From NCBI GenBank assembly GCA_963680875.1, contig OY804579.1, forward strand, positions 49,130,536 through 49,194,535: 64,000 nt of DNA, written 5' to 3'. The stretch is from Bathymodiolus brooksi (taxonomy: Eukaryota > Mollusca > Bivalvia > Mytilida > Modiolidae). Below, piece after piece: positions 15,701 to 27,700 of the stretch. Position numbers and translations under genes: made by a program. The notes under the pieces were generated by a model. It had not been told where the DNA came from, did no database searches, and saw only the letters and a list, made by a program, of their open reading frames with translations. Position 1 is the first letter of the stretch. The number at the start of each line of letters is the position of its first letter.

Positions 15701-18700
15701 TGAAGCACTCAATAAGATCGTATTTTACTATTTTCATTACCCCGAGGCACTCAATAAGATGATATGTTACTATCTTTATTATCCTGAGAAACTCAATAAG
15801 ATCATATGTTACTATCCTCATTCCCCTGGGGCACTCAATAAAAGGATAATTTACTATTCATATCATGCTGAGCCACACAATAAGATGATATTTTACTACC
15901 CTCATTCCCCTGGGGCACTCAATAATATTGGAATGTTGCTATCCTCATTCCCCTAGTGCACTCAATAAGATGGTTTGTTACTATCCTTGTTATCCTGGGG
16001 AACTCAATAAGATGGTATTTTACTATCCTCATTTCCCTGGGGCACTCAATAAGAGGGTATGTTACTATTCTCATTCCCCTGGGGCACTTAATAAGATGGT
16101 TGTTACTATCCTCATTCCCATGGGACACTGCACTCAATAAGATGGTGTTACTATCCTCATTCCCCTGGGGCACTCAATAAGAGGATATGTTATTATCCTC
16201 ATTACCCGGAGGCACTCAATAAGAGGATATGTTGCTATCCTCATTAACCTGGGGCACTCAATAAGAGGATATGTTGCTATCCTCATTACCCTGAGGCACT
16301 AACTAAGATGATATGCTACTATCCTCATTCCCCTTGGGCACTCAATAAGAGGATAAGTTACTATTCTTATTATTCTGAGGCACTCAGTAAGAGGATATGT
16401 TACTATCCTCATTACCCAATGGCACCCAATAAAATTTTATGTTACTATCCTCATTCTCCTGAGGCACTCATTAAAATGATACGTTGCTATCCTCATTTCC
16501 CTCGGGCACTCAATAAGATGGTATGTTGCTATACTGATTCCTCTGGGGCATTCAATAATATGGTATGTTGCTATCCTCATTCCCTGGGGCACTCAATAAG
16601 ATGGTATGTTGCTATCCTCATTACACTGTGGCACTCAATAAGATGATATGTTACTATTCTCATTACCCTGAGGCACTCAATAAGATGGTATGCTACTATC
16701 CTCACTCCCTGTGGGCACTCAATAAGATGGTATGTTACTATCCTCATTACCATGAGGCACTCAATAAAAGGATAAGCTACTATTCTTATTATACTGAGGC
16801 ACTCAATAAGACGATATGTTACTACCGTCATTCCCCTAGGGCACTCAATAAGATGGTATGTTACTATCCTCATTCCCGTGGGGCACTCAATAAGATGGTA
16901 TGTTGTTATCCTCATTCCTTGAGGCACTCAATAAAATGATGTGATACTATCCTATTCCCCTGGGACACTCAAAAAGATGGTATTTTACTATACTCATTAC
17001 CCAGGGGCACTCAAAAAGAAGATATGTTACTATCCTCATGACACGGAGGCATTTAATAAGAGAATATGTCCTCTTTCCCCTGAGGCACTCAATAAGATGG
17101 TATATTACTATCCTCATTATCCTGAGGCACTCAATAAGAGGATCAGTTATTATTCTTAATATGCTCAGGCACTCAATAAGATGGTATGTTACTATCCTCA
17201 TTTCTCTGAGGCACACAATAAGAGGATAAGTTACTATTCTTAAGTTTCTGAGGCACTCAATAAGATATGGTAATACTCTCATTCCCCTGTGGCACTCAAT
17301 AATATGGTAAGCTACTATCCTCATTACCCTGATGCTCTCAATAAGAAGCTTTGTTTGCTACCCTCATTACTCTGAGGCACTCAATAGGAAGATAAGCTAC
17401 TATTCTTATTATGCTGAGGCACTGAATAAGATGATATGTTACTACCCTCATTCCCCTGAGGTACTCAATAAGATGGTATGTTACTACCATCTTTCCCCAG
17501 AAACACTCAATAAGATATGTTACTACCCTCATTCCCCCGAGGTGCTTAATAAGATGATATGTTACTACCCTCATTCCCTTGGGTCACTCAATAAGATGGT
17601 ATGAAACCACCTTCATTCCCCTGGGGTACTAAATAATATGATATATTACCATCCTCATTACCCGGAGGCACTCAATAAGATGGTATGTTACTATCCTCAT
17701 TTCCCTGAGGCACTCAATAAGAGGATAAGTTACTATTCTTATGTTTCTGAGGCACTCAATAAGATATGTTACTACTCTCATTCCCCTGTGGCACTCAATA
17801 AGATGGTATGTTACTATCCTCCTTAACCTGAGGCACTCATTAATATGGTATGTTAATATCCTCATTACCCTGATGCTCTCAATAAGACGGTATGTTACTA
17901 TCCTCATTACCCTGAGCCACTATATAAGATGGTATGTTGCTCTCATCATTACCCGGAGGCACTCAATAAGATGGTATGTTACTATCCTCATTACCCTGAA
18001 GCATTCAATAAAAGGATAAGTTACTATTCTTATTATGCTGATGCACTCAATAAGATTATATGTTACTACCCTCATTCCAAAGGGGCACTCAATAGGATGG
18101 TATGTTACTATCCTCATTCCGTGGGGCACTCAATAAGATGGTATGTTACTATCCTCATTCCCTAGGGCACTCAATAAGATGGTATGTTGCTATCCTCATT
18201 ACCCTGGGGCACTCAATAAGACGGTATGTTTCTATCCTCATTCCCCTGGGGCACTCAATAAGATGGTATGTTGCTATCCTCATTACACTGGGGCACTCAA
18301 TAAGAAGGAATGTTACTATACTCATTACCCTGGGGCACTAAAAAAGAGGATATGTTACTATCCTCATTACCCGAAGGCACTCAATACGATAATATGTTAC
18401 TATCCTCATTCCCTGAGGCACCCAATAAGAGGATAAGCTACTATTTTTATTATGCTGAAGCACTCAATAAGAGGATATGTTACTATCCTCATTACTCGGC
18501 GACATTCAATAAGATGGTATGTTACTATCCTCATTCCCCTGGGGCACTCAATAAGAGGATAATTTACTATTCTTATTATGCTGAGGCACTCAATAAGATC
18601 ATATGTTACTATCCTCATTCCCCTGGGGCACTCAATAAGATGGTATGTTGCTATCTTCATTACCCTGAGACACTCAATAAGAGGATAATTTACTATTCTT

Positions 18701-21700
18701 ATTATGCTGAGGCACTCAATAAGAGGATAATTTACTATTCGTATTATGCTGAGGCACTCAATAAGATGATATGTTATTATCCTCATTCCCCTGGACACTC
18801 AATAAGATGGTATATTACTATCCTCATTCCCCTGGGGCACGCAATCAGATGGTATGTTACTATCCTCATTACCCTGAGGCACTCAATAAGATCGTATTTT
18901 ATTATTTTAATTACCCCGAGGCACTCAATAAGATGATATGTTACTATTCTCATTATCCTGAGACACTCAATAAGATCATATATTACTATCCTCATTACCC
19001 TGGGACACTCAATCAGAGGATAATTTACTATTCTTATTATGCTGAGGCACTCAATAAGAGGATAATTTACTATTCGTATTATGCTGAGGCACGCAATAAG
19101 ATGATATGTTACTATACTCATTCCCCTGGACACTCAATAAGATGGTATGTTACTATCCTCATTCCCCTGGGGCACGCAATCAGATGGTATGTTAATATCC
19201 TCATTACCCTGAGGCACTCAATAAGATCGTATTTTACTATTTTATTTACCCCGAGGCACTCAATAAGATGATATGTTACTATCCTCATTATCCTGAAACA
19301 CTCCATAAGATGATATGTTGCTATCCTCATTATCCTGAGGCGCTCAATAAGATGATATGCTACTACCCTCATTCCCATGGGGCACTCAATAAGATGGTAT
19401 GTTGCTATCCTCATTCCCCTAGAGCACTCAATAAGATGATGTGTTACTATCCTCATTCCCCTGGGGCACTCAATAAGATGGTATGTTGCTATCCTTATTA
19501 TCCTGGGGAACTCAATAAGATGGTATTTTACTATCCTCAATTCCCTGGGGCACTCAATAAGATGGTATGTTACTATCCTCATTACACTGGGGCACTCAAT
19601 ACAATGATGTGTTACTATCCTCATTCCCTTGGGGCACTCAATAAGAAGGAATGTTGCTATACTCATTACCCTGGGGCACTCAAAAAGAGGATCTGTTGCT
19701 ATCCTCATTACCCGGAGGCATTCAATAAGAGGATATGCTACTATCCTCATTACCCGAAGGCACTCAATACGATGATATGTTACTATCCTCATTCCCCTGA
19801 GGCACTCAATAAGAGGATAAGTTACTATTTTTATTATGCTGAGGCACTCAATAAGAGGATATGTTACTATCCTCATTACTCGGCGGCATTCAATACGATG
19901 ATATGTTACTATCATCATTCTCCTGGGGCACTCAATAAGATGGTATGTTACTATCCTCATTCCCCTGGGGCACTCAATAAGAGGATAATTTACTATTCTT
20001 ATTATGCTGAGGCACTCAATAAGATGATATGTTACTATCCTCAATCCCCTGGGGCACTCAATAAGATGGTATGTTACTATCCTCATAACCCTGAGACACT
20101 CAATAAGAGGATAATTTACTATTCTTATTATGTTGAGGCACTCAATAAGATGATATGTTACTATCCTCATTCCCCTGGACACTCAATAAGATGGTATGTT
20201 GCTATCCTCATTCCACTGGGGCACACAATCAGATGGTATGTTACTATCCTCATTACCCTGTTGCACTCAATAAGATCGTATTTTGCTATTTTAATTACCC
20301 CGAGGCACTCAATAAGATGATATGTTACTATCCTCATTATCCTGAGACACTAAATAAGATCATATGTTACTATCCTCATTACCTGGGGACACTCAATAAG
20401 AGGATAATTTACTATTCTTATTATGCTGAGGCACTAAATAAGATGATATGTTACTATCCTCATTCCCCTGGACACTCAATAAGATGGTATGTTACTATCC
20501 TCATTCCCCTGTGGCACGCAATCAAATGGTATGTTACTATCCTCATTACCCTGAGGCACTCAATAAGATCGTATTTTATTATTTAAATTACCCCGAGGCA
20601 CTCAATAAGATGATATGTTACTATCATCATTATCCTGAGACACTCAATAAGATGATATGTTACTATCCTCATTATCTTGAGGCACTCAATAAGATGATAT
20701 GTTACTACCCTCATTCCCATGGGGCACTCAATAAGATGGTATGTTGCTATCCTCATTCCCCTAGACCACTCAATAAGATGGTTTGTTACTATCCTCATTC
20801 CCCTGGGGCACTCAATAAGATGGTATGTTGCTAGTCTCATTATCCTGGGGAACTCAATGAGATGGTATTTTACTATCCTCATTTCCCTGGGGCATTCATT
20901 AAGAGGGTATGTTACTATTCTCATTCCCCTGGGGCACTCAATAAGATGGTATGTTGCTAGTCTCATTATCCTGAGGAACTCAATGAGATGGTATTTTACT
21001 ATCCTCATTTCCCTGGGGCATTCAATAAGAGGGTATGTTACTATTCTCATTCCCCTGGGGCATTTAATAAGATGGTATGCTACTATCCTCATTCCCCTGG
21101 GGCACTGAACTCAATAAGATGGTGTTACTATCCTCATTCCCCTGGGGCACTCAATAAGAGGATATGTTATTATCCTCATTACCCGGAGGCACTCAATAAG
21201 AGGATATGTTACTATCCTCATTAACATGGGGCACTCAATAAGAGGACATGTTGCTATCCCCATTACCCTGAGGCACTAACTAAGATGATATGCTACTATC
21301 CTCATTCCCCTGAGGCACTCAATAAGAGGATAAGTTACTATTCTTATTATTCTGAGGCACTCAGTAAGAGGATATGTTACTATCCTCATTACCCGGAGGC
21401 ACTCAATACAATTATATGTTACTATCCTCATTCTCCTGAGGCACTCATTAAAATGATACGTTGCTATCCTCATTCCTCTGGGGCATTCAATAAGATGATA
21501 TGTTACTATCCTCATTACCCTCATTACCCTGAGGCACTCAATAAGATGGTATGCTACTATCCTCACTCCCTGTGGGCACTCAATAAGATGGTATGTTACT
21601 ATCCTCATTCTCCTGGGGCACTCAATAAAATGGAATGTTACTATCCTCATTACCCTGAGGCACTCAATAAGATGGTATGTTACTATCCTCATTTCCCTGG

Positions 21701-24700
21701 GGCACTCAATAAGATGGTATGTTACTAGCCTCATTCCTCTGGGGCACTCAGTAAGATGGTATGTTACTATCTTCATTACCCTGAGGCACTTAATAATATG
21801 ATATGTTGCTACCCTCATTCCCCTGGGGCACTCAATAAGATGGTATGTTACTAGTCTCATTCCTCTGGGGCACTCAGTAAGATGGTATGTTACTATCCTC
21901 ATTACCCTGAGGCACTTAATAATACGATATGTTGCTACCCTCATTCCCCTGGTGCACTCAACAAGATGATATGTTTCTACCCTCATTACCCTGGGGCGCT
22001 CAATAAGATGAAATGTTACTATCCTCATTCTCATGGGGCACTCAATAAGATGGTATGTTACTAGCCTCATCCCCCTGGGGCACTCAACAAGAGGATATGT
22101 TACTATCCTCATTTGATATCATTAAGCAGGGATATAAAAAGAAAGCAAAATACTAATAAAATTGAAAACAAATCTGTATTTGCAAATGATATATACATCT
22201 CAAAATTGTTTGTAGGTTGTGCGCCTGTGCGATTAGATGTTGCATTCTATTTAGTAAGAGACAAAGAGGTGTCAGAAACAGATATTCAAAATCAAGTGAA
22301 TTTTGCAAAGGCGATAGTTAACGCTGCTACCGTTGGATTTATGCAAACACGATTCTCCTGTCATGTCTATGGATCTACAGGAGAAGAAATATTTGATTTC
22401 AAATCAAAAACTTCTAAAGATGGTGTTCTTGCTGCTCTGGATGCTATTCCAACGTTTATTTCAGGCAGTGGTGTACTAGAAACGATCGAAAACATCAAAT
22501 ACATATGGAAAACTATATTTACAGTAGACAAGGGAGACAGACCAAACATTAGCGATTATTGTATAATGATGGCATCAGGCGAAAATAATGATACGTATGA
22601 CTCTGCAGGCCGTTTGAAACCCAATGAATTAGATTTGGGAATTATTGACGCACAGACGAATTATGAAGCAAATATGTATTATACCAGTTCAAGTTATGTT
22701 TCTTTTGCGGAACACCGACCAATTAGTTCTTTTTCTGTTATTAATTTGAATACAGAAGTAGAAGTTTTTACCAGCAAATTGTTTACCTGCAACTATTGTA
22801 AGTATTTCTGCGTTAACACAGTTGTGTGGCATATCCTTGTATATTAATAAATATACTAAGAATGTATATTATATGTGTAAGCCTATTAAATGATATTAAG
22901 GGATCGGTTAAAGCTTCTTTTGTTCTTTTATTGTAAGTATTTCGTTAACACAGTTGTGTGGCATATCCTTGTATATATATATATACTAATATATATGCTA
23001 AAAAAATGTATATTATGTGTGTAAGCCTATTAAATCATATTAAGGGTCGGGCAGGCTTCTTTTTGTTTTTATTGAAAAACCCATGTATGAAAAATGTTTC
23101 ATACGTATAACAGAACAAGTCGGCAAGAAAATGAGCACATATGGTACCCCTAGGAATGCCGAATGTCTGTTGAACAATACGTCCTCCAAACATATTCTTA
23201 GTTTGATCGATCTTGACAATTATGAAAAAAACATCCGATGAATGTGTCCTTTAACAGTGTCTGTGCTATTCTCCTTATTGTGTGCAGAAGTTTATATTAT
23301 TAGAAAAGAATATTTTAAAATGTTAGCCCAGACAGGAGATTACATGTTGGACATCTTGCCTCACGACGTTGTCTGTTGCGCAACTATTGTCCCACTGGAC
23401 AACTATCCCGTATTGAATTTGGCTTTAACTGGATATGTAACCGATTTAGCTTTTAAATTACTAGTAATCGTACAAGGTCATAAAAAAGTTAAATTTACAC
23501 AAAAAAGAAAATTGAAACTAACAGTAATCAATGTCATTCCAATAACTGCATTCATGTTATCTACTCTACAGTAAAAATGTTTGATCTTTTCATAGATTGT
23601 GATGTTAATTATTTCGCATATGATGATCCAAAATTACTGAAGACGTATCAAGATTCCGACTCAGGTAGGTTGAAAAGCTAGAATTTACGTCTTAACTCAC
23701 GAGAATATTCACCGACAAAAGTAAATCATGGTGTTTCATACATAAACATTAGAGGAATCCGATGGGGTCAATAAAGGACATTACAAAATTCCAGAGACAC
23801 ATGCAACATTGAGCGAAAAATATGACTAATTACTCATATTATCAAATATATGCTAAATTCGATTCTACTAAGCCTTGCGACTCATTTATTAATAAGAAAA
23901 CATATTTTAGTGTAAATATTAATAAACTTTATATAAATTATATTTATATTTATGTCAAGAACGATAATTAATTATGTATACATGTTCACATGCTCCAGTG
24001 GTTTGTTAGGAGGTCTCATGCCTTATTTATGTTAGTTGTGTTTGTTTTTGTATAGTGGTGTCCGACACATATAGTGGTGTGTTTTTGTTTTGTTTTTCTT
24101 TGCTACCCTATGTTGCCAGTTTCGCTGGATTGTCCATTTTTAATTGCTCCTTTGGTACACTCTAACGTTTATGAATTACATTTTAACCTCACATAGGTTA
24201 ACTTTCAAAGCTAGGCATAAGCTTTTCGTTGCATTTATTTGATCTATGTGTGCCATCTTTTAAACCAGTGTCATATGGTATTGTGTACATCTGGCAAAAA
24301 TGAACCGATATTCGTTAGTCCATTTTGAACTTGGTGGAATATATCATATGGTATTTTGAACACGGGGTCATTTTTCTATTAGTGTTGATGCTAGAGGCTC
24401 AGCTGAGCCTGCATTGCTCACATGATTACTAATACAGTACTTGGGTCCATGCAAGTTTGTACTTTTAAGGAAAATGCTTTTTATTCATAATCTCAAAAGG
24501 TCATATGTTAAACAATATATTGTGATGTAGTTGAGAGCTCACATTAGTTTCATTAAAACAATATTGCCGAAAAGATCGGAATGTAAATGTGTTATCTGTT
24601 TTAAGGCCGCAAAATATCTGAAACAGTTTTATATTCTATGGCTGTACATTTTGATTAAGCAAAATGACCGTTCGAATGCTATATTCCTAGATTGTTTAGT

Positions 24701-27700
24701 GATAGTTTGTTGGAATCTGCAGCACATGTATTACTCTTCATCAGTATCTCCTCGACTCATTTAAACGGAGAGCGAGTTTATCACCGGGTTTGTGACTAGA
24801 TTAAAACGACGGGTGTCACTAGTGGAGTAGGAACTGCTTACCCTTCCGGAGCACCTGAGTTCACTCCGGTTTTGGGTGGGGTTCGTGTTACTCGATCTTT
24901 AGTTTTATGTGTATGTTTTGTAGATCGTTGTTTGTCCTTTTGTGCTTTTTCTTTTGGCCATTGTGTTGTCTGTTCTTCTTCGATATACCGATCTGATAGC
25001 TACTTTGGTATCTTCAAACTCTTCTTAAACACGAGTTCATGGTTGAACCTATATATCAATGTCGACAGAATAGTAGCACGTGTAGATCGTATTGTAGAAA
25101 AGAGTACTAGGGACCATGATTGTGTACCGGCTATGCATCGTGGTCAAGTGAGAGTTACAACGGATTGTGATTACGACATATGGAACATATATATGGTTAT
25201 TTTTTGACACAGATATGCCGTAACGGCTAACCAAGTCATTGTGGCGAACGGAACACTTTTAAAGTAATGACGTCAACTTAACCTCTATGACGCCTTGGTT
25301 GAGTAGTTACCTTGTTAGCAGCAACCCACTAAAAAATCAAGGGAATCATGATATGAACCACACATACTGAAAAATAAAAGTACAGTGAACTTGTGCAATC
25401 CGACACGTGAGTTTTCCGACATCCTGTGACATCCGACAAAAATGTATGGTCCCATAGTATTTCTGTTAATTAAAATAATCCTGAGTATTCCGACATCCTG
25501 TACAATCCGACACATTTCCCTGGTCCCTAGGGTGTGTAGGATTAGACAGGTTCCATTGTATTAGCTATATGTTGTATCAAATAGTATTTTGCACATATCA
25601 TCCTTTTATTAAGGTAGTACTAAATTTGAATATATTCAAATCTTCTCCATTCAGGTAGATTGTATTTATTAGCGGATGGACCATGGAACATAACGTGCTG
25701 TGGTGTGATAACATCCTGGATATTCTATGTAAAAGATAGCGGAACGCTTAAAATGTGCGTTTTCCGGCCAACAGGGACGACAAACCAGTATAAAATAGTA
25801 GGATATACTATAATTATTGTTCCAGGTGTGTTTATTAATATTAATCCTTGTGAATTTCTAAACTAAGATCAAACAAATCTTCACACAGAATTATGAAATA
25901 TTCACAACTAATATATAAAAGATTGAAAATACCAGAAGAGTAATCAGAAGAATAGACAATACAATGGCCAAATGAAAAAGCACAAAGAGATAAACAATGA
26001 ATTACAAAACACTACACAGTTCAAGTAAAGATTGATCAGTACTAGCCGCACAATAAGAGGTGACAAGCAGTTCCTGCTCCATTAGTTGCACACGTCGTGT
26101 TACTCTTGTCAAACATTTGGTAGTGAGTCATGAATGAGGAAAGGAACGAATTGCGATTACGACAAAGGAGGCATATCCGTGGTTATTTGTGACACAGATA
26201 TTCCGTAACGGCAGCCTCAATATTTCTATTAAGAATGAGCTTTTCCTTATTTATCTTATTTGTGTATTTTTTTTTTTTTGTTGAGTTTGTTTTACAATTT
26301 CAATTGTTGCAAAATTAATAAATATTTACTAGTTGTAAGATTATTATTCATTCTTACCACGAATTAATAGATACAATAAAAAAAATGTTAGTCCCTCAAA
26401 GTATATAAATATTCACTTCAGTCAATTAAATATACAAAATATTGATCAATTGGTAACAAGAGCTACCGGGGGTATGGGGCTAAAATTTATGAGCAATTGT
26501 ATCGTATCTATAATGAACATTGTTTTCTCTTTGACAGAAACGAGCATTGATACACTTTTAACGTATCCAAATATTGTTGGTCAAAGGATAGCTATTAAGG
26601 AAGGAGATAAAATAGGATGGTACGAACCATACATAATTATATAACACCAGAATTGTGAGGAGCCGTCTTGGTCGTGATCATATGTTAATTGGAGTTGCAA
26701 CTACCTATGGAATGAGTGCCTATCACCACTATAACGTTATGAGTTCGAACCCCGTTTACGGCGAGGGGAGCTCGACACAACATTATGTGATAAACTTTAT
26801 CAGTGACTTGCTGCAGTTCGGTGGTTTTCTCCGGGTACTCCGGTTTTTTTCCACCGCTTAAACTGACCGCCGCCACGATATAACTGAAATGATGTTGAAA
26901 GTGGCGTTAAATACCATAACCCTAACCCATAATTGTGGACAGAAAGAAAGTTTAAACAATGATGGTAAATCATTCCATCAATAGCCTCTGACCTCAAAAC
27001 ATTGAATACGGCTTGGGACAGGCACACACACACAGATGTGGCGGTGTTAAACTGGTTAATGGAATATCTACACTCACCTCTTAATAAATGCACATGCAAC
27101 GTCAATATAAATATAAACAATCAATTGTACACACTTCCACTCAAAAAAAAAACCCACATACTATCACAACTTTGAAGAACAAACACAAACATGGACAGTA
27201 CGATAACAGGATCAGTGGCTGCTAGGCTAAGATGGAAAAATCTGTTGGTTAAAGACCATTACTGTTAAGACAAAACACATAATTAAAGGTAATAACAAAA
27301 TTACCGAACTCCGAACAATCTTACAAAGGGAAAGTCAAAACTCATAATTATATAAACAGACAAAATCAGTCAACAACCGGAAAACTGTGAAAACCGTAAT
27401 GACCCTGACTTGGTACAGGCATTTCTAAAGAAATGGTGGGTTGAATCAGATTTTAAGGCGCCAAACCTCCCGCTCTCATTGCGGTTCAAAGGTTCCGGCT
27501 GATTCTTTATGTATGACACTCGTTGTAAAGATACCTCATTCAATTAAGAAATAAGGAACCAGAGGCGAGGGATTAAATTTACTAATATCCGCCAACCCAT
27601 GTTAAAACTCAAAACACATTCTGGCTTCCATGATTTATTTCGATTCTGATATGTCTAAGAGTACAAATACTGTAGTATACTTTGATTGGAAGACGGTAAT

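Larger units (their letters stand above)
23665..25654 (+). other. Intron 3
   Basis: It contains AT-rich unique DNA, a family D repeat in minus orientation, a second D fragment in plus orientation and a 180-bp MITE. No exon with matching phase and sensible sequence is visible. The segment near 24110-24180 resembles the reverse complement of about 1385-1450, a minor dispersed repeat. Confidence 0.45.

Noticed and set aside
1681..22110. Dozens of ORFs of 60 to 354 codons on both strands in the 42-bp satellite
   Set aside because: They repeat one 14-residue motif, overlap each other on both strands and follow only from the unit lacking stops in three frames.
1711..22114. CRISPR array, given regular repeats
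   Set aside because: Units are contiguous with no unique spacers, and the DNA is clearly from an animal.
22975..23000. TA-rich microsatellite as a promoter
   Set aside because: It lies within the duplicated intron segment and arises by TA repeat growth in the second copy.
23288..23574. Open stretch after a good acceptor in intron 2 ([19 protein letters not shown]...), considered as an exon
   Set aside because: Joining it to exon 2 forms a TAA at the junction, and the sequence matches no domain of the gene. It may be an old exon or chance.
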